The position numbers and the translations under genes are program-made. Positions 47,486 through 59,821 of a stretch of 64,000 nt of DNA are shown here, piece by piece. This stretch comes from Cytospora piceicola. Its lineage: Eukaryota; Ascomycota; Sordariomycetes; Diaporthales; Cytosporaceae. The stretch is from contig JALQBC010000001.1 of NCBI GenBank assembly GCA_023375675.1, forward strand, positions 1,922,001 through 1,986,000, written 5' to 3'. Position 1 is the stretch's first letter, and every line of letters starts with the position of its first letter. Below the pieces are notes generated by a model, which was not told the DNA's origin, did no database searches, and saw nothing but the letters and a program-made list of their open reading frames with translations.

Positions 47486-50061
47486 ATGGACGCCGCTGCA
47501 GGAGCGGTGCTGTCCACAGCACACGAGCTCTACGCTCGCGCAAACGATACCTCCACCGACAGCACTTCCTCGTCCTCGAATGCGCGACCGCCCGTCTACA
47601 AAATTATTGGCATATGTCTGGCAATAGGGTCCGGACTTTTCATCGGAACCTCCTTCGTCCTCAAGAAGGTTGGCCTGCTGAGGGCGAATGAGAAGTACAA
47701 GGAAGAGGCCGGCGAGGGCTACGGATACCTGAAGAATGCCTACTGGTGGATCGGCATGACCCTGATGATATTGGGCGAGATCCTCAACTTCGTCGCCTAT
47801 GCCTTCACTGACGCCATCCTCGTTACTCCGCTCGGCGCACTTTCCGTTGTTATTACTACCATATTGAGCGCCATTTTCCTCAAGGAGCGGCTTAGTATGG
47901 TGGGCAAGGTTGCTTGTTTCTTGTGTATCGTTGGCTCCGTCGTCATTGTCATGAACGCGCCTGAGGAATCATCTGTTTCGGATATTCAAACAATGCAGCA
48001 TTACGTGATTACGCCGGGTTTCTTGACTTATGCCGGTGTCATCATTGTCGGCTCTGCCATTGTCGCATTCTTCGTGGCACCAAAATATGGCAAGAAGAAT
48101 ATGCTGGTTTATATCTCCATCTGCAGTTGGGTTGGTGGACTCAGTGTCTCTGCTACTCAGGGGCTGGGCGCCGCCATCGTTGCGCAAATTGGAGGAAAGT
48201 CGCAGTTTAACCAGTGGTTCCTCTATGTTCTGTTTGTATTCGTCGTTGGGACTCTCCTGACAGAAATCATTTTCTTGAATGTAAGCCAGCTTCTCCCAAG
48301 GGCGGACACAGATTCTCCTGCTAACGCCTTCAACAGAAAGCATTGAACCTCTTCAACGCTGCGCTGGTCACACCGACATACTACGTCTACTTTACCAGCA
48401 CAACCATCATCACCTCCGCCGTTCTATTCCAGGGCTTCAAAGGGACCGCCACATCCATTGTCACGGTCGTCATGGGCTTTCTCATCATCTGCTCGGGCGT
48501 TGTCCTCCTACAGTTATCGAAATCCGCAAAGGACGTGCCTGATGCAGCGCTTTTTGCTGGGGATCTTAACCAGATCCACACGATCGCCGAGCAAGAGCAG
48601 CCCGAGTCGGAGCCGAAGGCCGATGCCATCAGAGGTGCTGCTGCGCTCGTGCGGAGGTTCTCGACGACCAGGGAAAAGATGGAGATCGAGGAGCTGAGAC
48701 GGTTGCGCATGGAGAAGGAGCAGGAGAGGCTCGAGTCTCTCAGTGAGAATGGCCAGCCGCAGTTTGAGTGGGATGGTCTGCGGAGGCGCAGGACAACACG
48801 TAAGCCCAGGATACCCCGTCCCTAACTGCTCAAGGAGAGCCACAGAAACTAATAGGCTTCGAAACAGTGAACAGTCAACGTAGTAGAGCTATGACGACGC
48901 CATCGATTCCGCCCAACACAACCGGCAGCCCGCACCCACCGCTGGGCATGTCACACTTCCCGACCGAGCAGGACCTCGCCGACGACGATCGCCCCTTTAG
49001 TGCAGGATTGTCAAGTATCATGGGGACCATCCGCTCGCGCGCTACAAGCGTGCTGCCTGGGCACCCGGATTTCAGGGGTTCACCGCTGAACGACAGCCAG
49101 AATGCGCTCAACATCAACCAGCACCACCATGTGCAGAGCCCATTACACCCGGTGCAACTGACTGAAATGTCATCAGCTCATGAGGATCATTATGGCTTAC
49201 CGGCAGGGTTCAAGCACGAGTTTGACCCGACCCTCGGCTCTGGCGCTGCCAGCATGTCGCCCACCAGCCGACATGTCCAATTCGGGGGCGAGCTGCGACA
49301 TACGCCGGATAGTGTCAGCCTTGCGCCGCCCACGCCACCACCGCATGCCTCGGCGAAACGACAATTCTCGTTCCAAAATGTCTTCAAGAGACATCGAGAC
49401 CATGGGAATGACCTCGTAGATGACAGGCCTATGAGCGCTAGATCGGCGCATAGACCGCCTTCTGCTAGGGGCAGGGGTTACAGCAACCCGCACGCAAAGA
49501 CCGCGACTGGTGAGTTTTATACTTGATTCGCCCCCTTTCGAACGCCGAAGTAGAAAATACTAACCATATTGTCCAGAGGAGGAACGTTTAGGTCTCGTGA
49601 CGGGCGATAGTAACACGCCACACTCCGGCGGGGGCTACTCATCCTCGGCGGTGCCTACTTATGAGGAGGAAGACGAGGACGAGGACTACGGCGGGCGCAG
49701 TGATTCCTTCGACGATGATGTCATACCCTACGAGGACGACAAAATGACACGCTACCGCCGGAGCATAACCGAGACCTCGCCGCCGCTGGAGACGAGGGCA
49801 GGGAGAGGGGGTAGCAGCAGCAGCAGCGGTGGGGATGAGAAGAGCGGGATGAGCGCCGCCGAGGTGAGGGAGTACGAGGCGCAGAGGAGGAGGTGGCACG
49901 AGAGCAGGAGCAGGAGCGGGTCCAGGGACCAGGCGCCGCCGACCCCGCCGCCCAAACCACCCGTCCACGGTGGGACAGGGGCAGGGACGCCGGGGAGTCG
50001 GGGCAGCGGCGGAGGGTTCGGGACGCCCCGGGGCGGAGCGGGCCGGGGTGCCTACCTATAA
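47486..50061 (+). CDS. NIPA-type magnesium transporter (DUF803 family) with long cytosolic tail
   Basis: Exons 47486-48280, 48337-48799, 48868-49509 and 49577-50061 give about 794 residues; an alternative acceptor at 48856 would add four. The N-terminal 370 residues carry about nine membrane helices with family signatures: YKIIGICLAIGSGLFIGTSFVLKKVGL, GMTLMILGEILNFVAYAFTDAILVTPLGALSVV, FLKERLSMVGKVACFLCIVGSVVIVMNAPEE, and across intron 1 TEIIFLNKALNLFNAALVTPTYYVYFTSTTI. NIPA proteins move Mg2+ in eukaryotic cells. After the last helix comes a charged coiled-coil-like stretch (REKMEIEELRRLRMEKEQERLESL), then about 350 disordered residues, acidic in the middle (YEEEDEDEDYGGRSDSFDDD) and Gly/Pro-rich at the end. 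The tail makes it far longer than animal NIPA proteins (about 330-450) and probably serves regulation. Confidence 0.88.
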
Positions 50062-51566
50062 CGGAGGGTGGCAGCGGCCGGTGACGGTGTGGCTTCCCTT
50101 GCCTCCTTGTACGGGGAACGAATAGACGGTGTTTGGTTGTTTTCTATCTTGCGGGGCGTTTGGTGCTGTTATTTCGGGCAGCGGGCTGAGATGATGTCTG
50201 GGTTCTTTGGTTTGCCCCGGGCGGTGATGCACGCATATTTCTATCCAAAAGCTGGCGGGGGGACAGGATTCTATACGACCGTGATGAGGATGGCTTTCTT
50301 GTTTATCACTTGCATACTGTATGGCATTGGGAGGGTACCATTGAATAGAAAGGGGGTTAGAGAGTGCGTGTATGGTATATGGCCCGGCCGGATTAGTGGG
50401 GGAGGCTGAGTGTTTGGATATCAGGTCTCCGCGTATATAAGTATTTAAGGAGACCGGGTGAGCGTTTTGCATAGCAAGAATTGTGGTTTTGCGATTCATT
50501 CCAGAGGCATGGGTGATTGGAGCAAGTTACAAGTGATATGTGGAATTCTCAGGAGTGCTTAGGGAATCTTGTTTGCGCGTACCGAAGTCGTGATATACAG
50601 GCAAGTCTCACTGTTCCAGACAACTAACTGCATGTCGATCTGGGACATAAAAGGGTACGTTACTACAAACCAGGCACACTTATGATCGAGGAAGGGCATG
50701 ATGCCATGGCACTTCACACTTCACTATGCAGGGCTAGATAGTCGCAAGAGGGTACGACAATATTCAGAGTATCACTCCACTCCAGTCCAAGAGGTAAGGT
50801 GCGTCCGCACACCGAGATCAAAGGCAGCCGTCACCCAGCAGCCTGAAGGTTGAGTAGTACATAACTACTTAGGTACTTACTTAGGCTCCTGACGAATCTT
50901 ACCCGTGAACCTTTGATGTGTTTTGATGTGCGCCAGCGTCTAGTTCCCGTGATGGTGTTGGGTGCCCGCGTCCGAGTGAGGTTGAGATCCATTCATATCA
51001 TCTACCTAGGTACCCATGTACTCATAGTAACCCATGAGGTAAATATGTGGATGTTAAGTATGGAAGCGGCGTATGGGCTCCTGTTTAATAAGACTTTCCC
51101 TGATGGGTATCTGTAAGAAGGAATCGACGACTGACGATAAACATCGTAGTCCAGATGAAACTCCGTATTTTGCTACCGTGGACCTCGCTGTCTCTCACCA
51201 ATATCAAGATCACGCTCGGGCATACTTTCAAAGGCTCCTATGAGATTCTGAGTATCAAGGCGACAAGTTCCAGGACTAAGACGGGTCACGAGCTTAAGAT
51301 ATCGAGGTTTCCTCGCGCACGCACCGCCTAAAGTTGACGACATTGGCACCGGCGCCATGAGGCCATGGGAAGTCAACACAGGCAACAAGATACTCTAGCT
51401 TGACCGGTGCCCTTTAGCATCTCAAGCCGTCTGGAACCATACAAATCGAGCCTGGATACTTATATCAGTATCACATCCATCATCAGAATCTCTGACACAC
51501 GCGTTGAAACACGCTCTTCCAAGGCTATTTTCCTCCGTCCTCTAGAAAACACAGAGCCTCGCCATC
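50062..51566. other. Intergenic region (1.5 kb) with TACCTAGGTA motifs
   Basis: Promoter side of the chitin deacetylase gene. ACTACTTAGGTACTTACTTAG occurs near 50863 and TACCTAGGTACC near 51003. Frames at 50068-50409 and 50056-50499 are antisense to each other and unsupported. Confidence 0.5.
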
Positions 51567-53816
51567 ATGAAGTCCATCATAAGTACATCGCTGGTTGTTT
51601 TGCCGACGCTGGCATACGGTCTCACTACTCCTGGCATCGAAAATGTCCCTGTCGCACCACTTATCTTTCCTGATGAGGACAACCGGGTAGAATCAGACGA
51701 GGCCTTCTCACCGTCCATCCAAGAGTATCACGAGTCTTCCACCAAAGACACACTCATGGAGATCGCCGAACCCACCAACAAGGAAACGTACCCACGCCCT
51801 ACCCTTCCCTGGCTCTCGCACCTCCCCCGTCCAGAACTGGGCTCCGTCCCCTACGGAGAAATCCTCACCTCGTGCACCAAGCCCAACACCATCGCCCTGA
51901 CCTTCGACGACGGGCCATGGAAGTACACCTCTGACCTCCTCGACCTCCTCGAGTCCAGCGGCGCGCGCGCGACCTTCTTCGTCTGCGGCGGCAACATGGC
52001 CGACGGGCAGCTTACACGCCACGGGTACCCTTCCCTCCTCCGGCGCATGGTCACCGAGGGCCACCAGGTGGGCACGCACACGTGGAGCCACGCGGACCTT
52101 GCCACGCTGGACGAGGAGGACATCACAAGCCAGCTGCTGGACAACGAGCAGGCGCTCGTGCAGGACCTGGGCTTCATCCCGACGTACTTCCGGCCGCCGT
52201 ACTTCAGCTCCAACGAGGAGGCGCTGGACATCGCGGGGGAGCTGGGGTACCATGTCGTCAATGCCGGGGTCGACACGCGCGACTGGACGGGTGATTATGA
52301 TGCGGCGAGGGAGAACTTTGATGAGGCGATCCGTGAGGACAAGCGGCGTAAAAAAGGCAAGATCGTTCTTGCGCATGACATAAAGGAAAAGACGGCGCAT
52401 GAGCTTGCAGAGTACATGATCGAGCAGGCGGACGAGCACGGGTATCGGCTTGTTACCGTGGGCGAGTGTCTTGATGATCCCCCACGGAACTGGTATCGCA
52501 GCCCTTCCACGGGCGAGTCTTGGCTGTCGAGGACTCACGGTTCTAGCCGTGGTCATGGTCGTGGTCATGGACGTGGCCGTGACCGTGTACTGGGAAAACG
52601 GGCCGTGATACCTCCCCCGGACGCCCCTAAGGAGGACACGTCTTCGGATCCCGCTGCTTTTACCACCTCGGGACACAGACTGCACGCCCACACTCTGCCA
52701 CCTCCTACCGCAATGGAGAACCACAAGATGCTCGTTCAGAGAGCCGAGGAGGCACCGAATGCCACAAACACCAAGGTGCCGACAGGGACTTGGTTTGACC
52801 CTTGCCCCTATATCGACTTCGAAGACCTCGGGCCCTGGTTGGAGTGGTGTTGTGATGGGGGATACAACCACTGCCCCTGGCGAACCGCCGAGATAGGGCA
52901 GGAAACTGCAGAAGCCACTCCATATATGCTGTTGGATGTCGTCCATCAGCCGACTCCGACTCCTGCTACCACCATCCTAGCCACCGCCGCCGATCCCATT
53001 GACAACTCTACCACCATCCATACCATAATTCTCGGGCATCTGTGCAAGAGGCCCTACGACGAGTGTACGCCGGTCTATAAGACGGTGACACGGATCGTTG
53101 ACTACGTTGACGGGCGCCCTACCGGGACGACCACCTACCCCTCCGGGCAATCTGCCTCCGCCACAGACGACTCCATCTCCGTCCATACCATGATTCTCGG
53201 GCATCTGTGCAAGAGACCCCATGACGAGTGCACGCTGGTCTATAAGACGGTGACGCGAATTATTGACTACGTCGACGGGAGCCCTAGCGGGATGGCCGCC
53301 CCTTATTATCCAGAAGGACTCGCTGCCACTGACAGAGCCACGCCCACCGTGAGCGACTTTCCCATCGTTCAACTGCCACCCTTCGGCGGCAATATCCCGC
53401 CTGCTTTGGTCAGGGCGCGATTTGTCGGGGACGAAGGGGCCACGGGAAAGAGTGACAAGCGCTCTGCTGTAGTGAGCCCAGACATGGTGGATGAACTTAC
53501 TGTGGTACTTGATAATGATATGGGTGACTCCAGCGAGGTGGTCCCTGGCGACATGGATGACCAGTCCACTGAGAACAGGCGTCGAGAGGGCGAGGGACAG
53601 GGCGAGAGAGACGAGGCAGGCGAGGGGCAGAACCACAATGAACAACAGCACCAGCACGAGAAGGGACAGGAGGAGGATTGTGAGCACCACTCGACGGCCA
53701 GCGCGAAGACGGCCGATGGTGAAGTGCCCGTGACGGCGGGAGCTGTTCGTGCGTCGACGGCGGGGTGGGGGCTGGTGTTGGTTGTGGTGGCTAATTTGTA
53801 CTTCTTGTTTTATTGA
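51567..53816 (+). CDS. Chitin/polysaccharide deacetylase (CE4, NodB domain) with repeat tail and GPI-like end
   Basis: A single-exon gene of 749 residues. Signal peptide about 1-18. The NodB domain spans about 105-290 with all five CE4 motifs: TFDDG (112-116; catalytic base and metal Asp), HTWSH (171-175; metal His pair), RPPY (209-212), DTRDW (236-240) and IVLAHDI (266-272). It should remove N-acetyl groups from chitin at the cell surface, which is how fungi make chitosan and mask chitin. Next comes an Arg-Gly-His run (SSRGHGRGHGRGRDR), a Cys-containing segment (WFDPCPYIDFEDLGPWLEWCCDGGYNHCPW), and a duplicated module beginning HTIILGHLCKRPYDEC (about 485) and HTMILGHLCKRPHDEC (about 540). 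An acidic, Gln/His-rich stretch and a hydrophobic C-terminus (GWGLVLVVVANLYFLFY) fit GPI attachment or a membrane tail. The post-catalytic extension (about 450 residues) is unusually long. Confidence 0.88.
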   Translation: MKSIISTSLVVLPTLAYGLTTPGIENVPVAPLIFPDEDNRVESDEAFSPSIQEYHESSTKDTLMEIAEPTNKETYPRPTLPWLSHLPRPELGSVPYGEILTSCTKPNTIALTFDDGPWKYTSDLLDLLESSGARATFFVCGGNMADGQLTRHGYPSLLRRMVTEGHQVGTHTWSHADLATLDEEDITSQLLDNEQALVQDLGFIPTYFRPPYFSSNEEALDIAGELGYHVVNAGVDTRDWTGDYDAARENFDEAIREDKRRKKGKIVLAHDIKEKTAHELAEYMIEQADEHGYRLVTVGECLDDPPRNWYRSPSTGESWLSRTHGSSRGHGRGHGRGRDRVLGKRAVIPPPDAPKEDTSSDPAAFTTSGHRLHAHTLPPPTAMENHKMLVQRAEEAPNATNTKVPTGTWFDPCPYIDFEDLGPWLEWCCDGGYNHCPWRTAEIGQETAEATPYMLLDVVHQPTPTPATTILATAADPIDNSTTIHTIILGHLCKRPYDECTPVYKTVTRIVDYVDGRPTGTTTYPSGQSASATDDSISVHTMILGHLCKRPHDECTLVYKTVTRIIDYVDGSPSGMAAPYYPEGLAATDRATPTVSDFPIVQLPPFGGNIPPALVRARFVGDEGATGKSDKRSAVVSPDMVDELTVVLDNDMGDSSEVVPGDMDDQSTENRRREGEGQGERDEAGEGQNHNEQQHQHEKGQEEDCEHHSTASAKTADGEVPVTAGAVRASTAGWGLVLVVVANLYFLFY
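53019..53286 (+). repeat. 165-bp period coding tandem repeat in deacetylase tail
   Basis: Two copies (from 53019 and from 53184) of a segment encoding HT-I/M-ILGHLCKRP-Y/H-DEC followed by VYKTVTRI-V/I-DYVDG. Most nucleotide differences are synonymous or conservative, indicating selection on the protein. Confidence 0.85.
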
Positions 53817-54558
53817 TTTGGCTGGTTTGGGCCGGTGGGCGCGATCGTGTGTTGATTTGCTTTTGGGGCACGTTTTCACATGTGTCCAAGGCCGGGTGTG
53901 CCATGGCGAGGTTCGCCTGGAAAGGTGTGACTGTGTGGCAGGAGTTCCGGACAGCCTCACAGGAGTAAGGTGACTTGGGAATGAATGGTTAGGGTGGAAG
54001 AAGGGTTATTCATGACATGATTAACTCGTTATGCTTAATAAGAATCAATTTCTGAAGTCGCCGTTTCATCCGTGCTGAAAGTATGGTCTGTCTGTTGCAG
54101 GTCAGCCACTGGCCTTGGTTTGGTTTGCGGTACGGAATATATTGGGATTGGGTCGAACTTAATTACGTGCCTGTTTATGTATGGCATGCTAGGCTTCTTC
54201 TCGCGGACCAAAATAATATACTTCCCTCATCTCCAGCTCTCGCCCAAGTCACCGAATTCCCATGATCAGATAACACCTTGTCAGAACAATATCTATTTTG
54301 TACAAAAATGTATCATGACTCCCAAATTCCACCCTGTTTCGAAGCCGCAAACGGGGCTTGTTAGCACCTCCACAGCAACTCGCTGCCACACGATGAACCC
54401 TTGCTACCTTTCTATTTACCAAGTGCCTTTTTTTCCATACTCTGGCCTTGACAGAAGCAAACTCGTCCATCCTCTCTTTCTCACAACAATGTCTCCTCTG
54501 CCACCCGGGTCTACCGTCTCTCAGGAATCCCGTCTCCTGCCTGATTCCGTCCTCACCT
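53817..54558. other. Convergent intergenic region, no gene seen
   Basis: 742 bp between the stop codons of the deacetylase (plus) and Nup170 (minus). Frames such as 54072-54650 plus overlap the Nup170 3' end antisense and are unsupported. Confidence 0.5.
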
Positions 54559-57500
54559 TCACATATAGAACCCACCACCACCCTGCCGGCCCTCCCAGTC
54601 GCCGACCATCTCGTTCAGCCTCACAGCCAGATCCCGGATGTCGTTGGTGAACAGCCTGTTCTCGCGGTTCGCAGCCTCGTTCCTCTCCACACGCATTATG
54701 TCGCCCATGGCCTGCTCGCAAGCACCCAGGACGTCCACGACCCACAGCCCGAGGCCTCCCCCGTTGCCACCGTCCATGCCCCTCCTGTCGATCTCCCTGA
54801 CCCAGATGTCGACGACAGCCTCGCACCAGCGGACCACCATCTTGCGCCGCCGGCCCGTGAAGGGCGCCTCTTGGGCGTCGAGGATGTGCTCCAGCACCCG
54901 CAGGACGATGGGGTGCGCCACGTGCAGGTTGTTGATAAAGAGGTAGATGGGCCAGTTGGCGTCCGCGCCGATGGTCTCGTCTTGGCCCTGCGTGACGGCG
55001 TACTCGCAGAGGATAGTGATAACGGTCTCGATGGGGAAGACATGGTTGTTCAGGGACGTCCGGTGCGCGATGTCCTGGACCCTGGTGATGACGTGCTCGT
55101 ACGGCAAGGGCGGGGCCGAAAGGTTCGGGTCGTTTCGGGGCCGCCCGGCGTCCTCCCATGCCAGTTGTGCGGCTACGATCTCGGCGTGAGCCGCGTCGAT
55201 CAGGTTCCGCCACGTGTCGGCGATAAGACGCGGTGCATGGTGGTCTGCGGCATGGTAGATGAGAAGGGAAAGGTCGTAGTAGTTCGCCGGCTCAGCGAAG
55301 CCATTGAAGAGCTGTTGGTAGACACGGTCAGTCACTTGTCGAAATCCTAGAAAGACTGTGAATGGCTTACCTCTGTCAGCGAAAGAATAGGACCGTCCAG
55401 AGCTCCCTCACAGTCTGCCTTGCGATCCACCGGGATCCGGTCATCTGCCCTCAACCTCTCCAGCAAATCATCCTGAATATGCGCAATCTCGAGCATAGTC
55501 GTGACCTCATGGTTGAGCACCTGCTGGTGTTGCCTGCTGATACCAATGGTGGAAACGCTCGCGTTTCCTTTGGCCCGACTAAGCAAGGTAATCCGCTCCT
55601 TGATACCAATTTGGAAGGCTTCATTCTTTGCCAGATCAGCCTGCACCTCGGCGGCCTCATAGAAACGCCCACGGTGCGTGTAGAATCGGCAAAGCAAGTC
55701 CGCGTGCCGGGCATCCGTCGCTGCAATTCTCTGAAGGAAGGTGATTACGTGCGGAGAGTCGATGGCGAGAATGCGGTCCGTCCAGTTTTGTGAGATGTAC
55801 CACTCGTAAAGGTCAAAGTGGAACACCTCGTCGTCAGAGCCATTGACTACGGTGTAGGCCTCGGCGCGCTTTGTGGCTGCAAGAGTGAGTCGTCCATCAA
55901 CCAAGTCTGGCTCAACAGCCGAGACGGCATCGAGCCTCTGCATGATCTCGTGGATCAGATCATAGCAGTCCCTGCGATCCTCGTACGTGGCTTGTCGAGG
56001 ATCATTCTCAGGTTTGCCATCGTTGATCCACGACAGAGCCGAGTTACCACGGTCTTTCTCCTGGGCGACTCTGAGACACAACTGTATAGCGCCTGCGTAG
56101 TACTGCAGTTCGATGTACTGAAGAATCGCACCTTGAAGGTTAGTAAAGGTGAGACTACCAGCGACACGCTCGAACAGCTTCAAGCTCTCGCCGAGGAGTT
56201 GGCGAAGGAGGTTGCCATTGGCACCCGCCTCTGTTGCCCTCTTCAATTGCTCCTGGGCCTTGAAGATGACGACATCGTCTGGGCTGCAGAAGCTACCACA
56301 GCGCCTTCGCAGGGCATCGGCTACCGTCTCCACATTGGCGCCGCTCTCGATGTTGCGGTTCACAATGGCTTTGACAAGGACCTTTGCCAGATCCCTTCCT
56401 GATACTTGCGAGAAGAGTTGCTCGTAGGTGAGATCTCGTAGTTGCTCTTGCGAGGGGACATCTAGACGAACAAGTATGTCCGCCACACGCTCATCAAAGA
56501 GCATGAGGACGAAAGAGATACCCTCAGAAACATTTTCCATCAACCTTTGCAAGGAATACAGGCCCTGGTGCTCGTGCTGAGTGGCCAGCTCTTCACGGCG
56601 GTCACCAATACCCGGAAGGGGACCCTGCAGACCCTGGATGACTCCACGGTTTGCATCGAGGAAGTTCCGCAATCGATCCAAGCTCTCCTGGACAGAGTTC
56701 AGCTTAGGCACGGGGACCGTCGAATCCACGACCAAGGCGCCCGTCGCGCCCAGTCCCAGTGTGATGACTCTGGCCTTCCATATTGTCCGGACCAGTCGAG
56801 CGAGATACTGGCCGAGAGCGTGATGTCGATGAGATAGCACCACGGTATCAATATCGAAGACCTGTGGTGCGCCACCCTCGTCGACGAACACAGTTCGCGC
56901 CCGGTCAATGGTGACCTGATCTATCACACGAGCAGTACCATTGCGCATGTCGTTGCCTTGTCCGCAGGCAACTGCCAGAGCAGTCGACACAGTCTCTTGT
57001 CGCCCATACAGCTCCCTAAACCGTCTTACGTCTTCCCTGATGGCATCATCACTCGGGGCTTTACGTATAACGGTCGCAAAGACATCAACCATTCTTCGTC
57101 GCCGGATGATGTGGATACCCATGTTGGTCATGACAGCAAACTCGGAAGGAGTCTGGTCGAACTGTACGGCCAGCTCATTACCGAAACCCAAAGGCTGCCC
57201 TGCAGCAGCGAATTGCGGTGTGGTTGGACCCATATCAAGAACCCTTACACCCTGGCCAAGCTCGATCCAATTCGCAGCTTCGTGGTATCTTAGAGGCGTC
57301 CCAGCCGTACCGGCAGTGGCTTTGATCCGGCCGGTCTCAGGTGCGGAGACGAAGAGCACATCCGTGTTAGGATTGTCGCTTTTCGCGACAAAATCGAAGA
57401 AATAGCCGGGGGCGTATCGGTGACCGAATCTGCTCGTGATCAAAGCCTGGGAGGTCGTGTTGAGAGGCGCACCATTAATGGCCAGCTGGCCCGCAGGAGC

Positions 57501-58905
57501 CAGGTCGCCGGAAGGAGGAAACTTGACAAACTGCACCTGCATGCTTTGCGGCGCTGTGCTTGATCCAGTATTACCCATGTAGTAGGCTGAGCTAGTTGCA
57601 CTGAGGAAGATCCGGCATCCAGTGTTCGTCAGGGCCATCAGATGAAGTTTGGAGGCTTCATTGGACGAGATCGGGCTGATAGACACGATCACCATGTTGT
57701 TTGTCAACAGGTCAGATGCGGGTATCATGTGGGTGATGTCCCGCAGGCAGGATAGCTTGTCCTTCTCGATGCACTTGTTCAACTTTTCCGGGCCCTCCAG
57801 ATGGTAGGTACGGATAGTCGAGTTGTTGGAAAGAGTGTAGAGCAGCTTTCGACTGTCGTCTATGACTATGTCGGCCAGAGATTCGTTTGTCTTAGGGGTC
57901 CAGAGGGCAGCGGGGTTAGGCAGGCTCGGCACAACAGACGACCAGCCCGGGTGTGTATGGTTGATCTTTCCACACCTACTGGAAAACCACTTCTCTTCTT
58001 GCTGGTAGTAGAGCTCATACACGTCGGTGTCGTTGTGGCCGCCGAAGAAGATGCGCCCATCCGCGGATGCTGTGATGTAGCTGACATCGAGACTGCCTTT
58101 GTGTAGTGACATCCTCGTCGAGTAAAGGTTCACGATATGGGAGCCCGTTGGCGTAGGCGCTGCAGAGACGGCGAGAAGAATGATGTCGGTCGCGGTGGCG
58201 AGAACGAGTATATGGGTGATGGTACTGACAAACACGCCAGGTTTCGGAGGGACAAGGGCCAGTGCGGTGATGGTATGGGGTGACTCTTCGAATCCGATCA
58301 GCTCGGGGTCAGGATGGGTGTAATCCCAGAGATACAGTGAGTTGTCAATAGTAACCCAGCCATGATTTATCTCGGTGAACAATCCCATTCTTGTTGCAAC
58401 CTGCCCACGATCGAAGTGTTCGAAGACTCGGTCTGGGATAGGGTAGATCGTAGGCTTGTAGAATGGTGCCAATGCTGGGTCGACCAGGGCAAGATCGTAG
58501 TCGGATGAAGCACCAGCTACATGAGAATGTTAGCAGGAGTCGTTGCTGGAGTCAAGGACAATCGTGGGGAGCCTTACGTCTGCAGTATGAATCCAGATCT
58601 GGATAACTGCCATCCAGCTGGAGGAGCTCATTGACAAACCTGGCGGCCTTAAGCACTGGAGGCGCATTCTCGGGAGCTGGTTGTGGTGCTACTAGGGGAG
58701 CAGGCGGACCAGGTGCTGCTGTTGGCGCAGGGGGGAATCTGCCCATGGATAGTGGTCTCGACGGATCTCTGCCCAAGGCACCCCCTCGAGGAGCGACGGG
58801 TGTGACATCTGCAAAGAGATTCCGTCGCAGTGGATCATTCGCTGGCGCAGGAGTCTGGATGAATGCGCCGGGCAGTTGGCGCATGATTGCGGGAGTCGTC
58901 GTCAT
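54559..58905 (-). CDS. nup170: Nucleoporin Nup170/Nup155 family
   Basis: Three exons, 58905-58578, 58516-55371 and 55311-54559, give 1408 residues, the usual size of fungal Nup170. Intron 1 (61 nt, branch GCTAAC) rebuilds SYCRPGASSDYDLALVDPALAPFYKP. Intron 2 (59 nt) joins GPILSLTE to LFNGFAEPANYYDLSLLIYHAADH, the conserved C-terminal motif; other acceptors give a stop or spoil it. The N-terminal 110 residues are Pro/Ala-rich linker. Then comes the beta-propeller (LYLWDYTHPDPELIGFEESPHTITALALVPPKPGVF), and the C-terminal half is an alpha-solenoid. Nup170 belongs to the inner ring of the nuclear pore, anchoring the scaffold to membrane and linker nucleoporins. The ATG at 58905 (MTTTPAIMRQLPGAF) is the only good start; the frame upstream has no ATG. 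Confidence 0.93.
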
Positions 58906-59821
58906 GGTGAATATGGTGTGGTGGCCCGACCAAGGATGAGTCTTGTATCGAGATGTTGTCCCTCTTGTGACCTCCTTCTCTCGCCCCGAAGTTCGAAGAT
59001 CGGAGTAGGAAAGTCGGTTGGGCGGTAACAGGAGGGGAGCTTCTTCGTCGTCGGCGCCGTCCCCGTCTTGGTCTTGCGCAAAGGCAGCCGATTCCCGCGC
59101 AAGGAGCTCCAAGCTATCGCAACATCAATGGGTATTGAGGTCGTCGAGTCAAATACTTCAAGAAGCGAAGGACAGGGTCGAGTTGAGAGTGGTGGCTCGG
59201 TTGTGGTATGGTGCTGAGTTCAGCTTGAAAGGTTGATTGACAGCTTGACGTCGGTCCTGGCGTGGGTACTGCAGCAAGCTGGTGCAGTAAACACAATTTC
59301 TTTGCAGGGATCGATAGCACTTGGTGCTGGTCCTGTTGCCATCGAATGCTGGCAGTTGGTGCTTGGGCCAATTTTCGGTGGAGACGCGAACCATCGCGTT
59401 CTCGGAATCGAGCTAGACCTGTTTCGGCATTTAAATACCTTGGTGCACACAATGGCACAAGGTTCGAGAGAGTGTGTGTTTCACTGGACGTTTGAGAATT
59501 GGGTATTGCCATATTGCCATTGTATCGAGTAGGCCGATACTAACGGATCCCAGCTATAAATCAATTGCACTGGAAGTGTCCTTCCAATCGAAACTACAGC
59601 GCTCCACGATGGAGTGAGTCCTAACCTTCTACTCCGTACGTCCGTACCACTTGCCCCTTCTGATGGGCATTCTCCTGGTTTCTGTTGGAGCCTCTTTCTA
59701 CTATCTAAACTAGGCTCCCTCCTTACATGTCATTCCAAGATTCCCTTGACATCTTTCAACTCAATGTCCTCTTTCTTTGTGGGGTTTTATAATCTGCAGC
59801 ATCCAAAGTCATCCCACAGCC
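58906..59821. other. Intergenic: Nup170 promoter and 3' flank of oxoacyl-CoA reductase
   Basis: 916 bp. Minus-strand frame 59114-59512 lies in the Nup170 5' region and lacks motifs. Nothing else is seen. Confidence 0.5.

Noticed and set aside
51708..52946. 412-codon minus-strand frame opposite the chitin deacetylase
   Set aside because: Antisense shadow of the NodB domain; composition is Arg/Val-rich and no family is recognisable.
52977..53960. 327-codon minus-strand frame opposite the deacetylase tail
   Set aside because: Its apparent repeats mirror the sense-strand tandem repeat; no independent support.
54448..55350. 300-codon plus-strand frame at the Nup170 3' end
   Set aside because: Antisense to the conserved Nup170 C-terminal exon and spans its intron.
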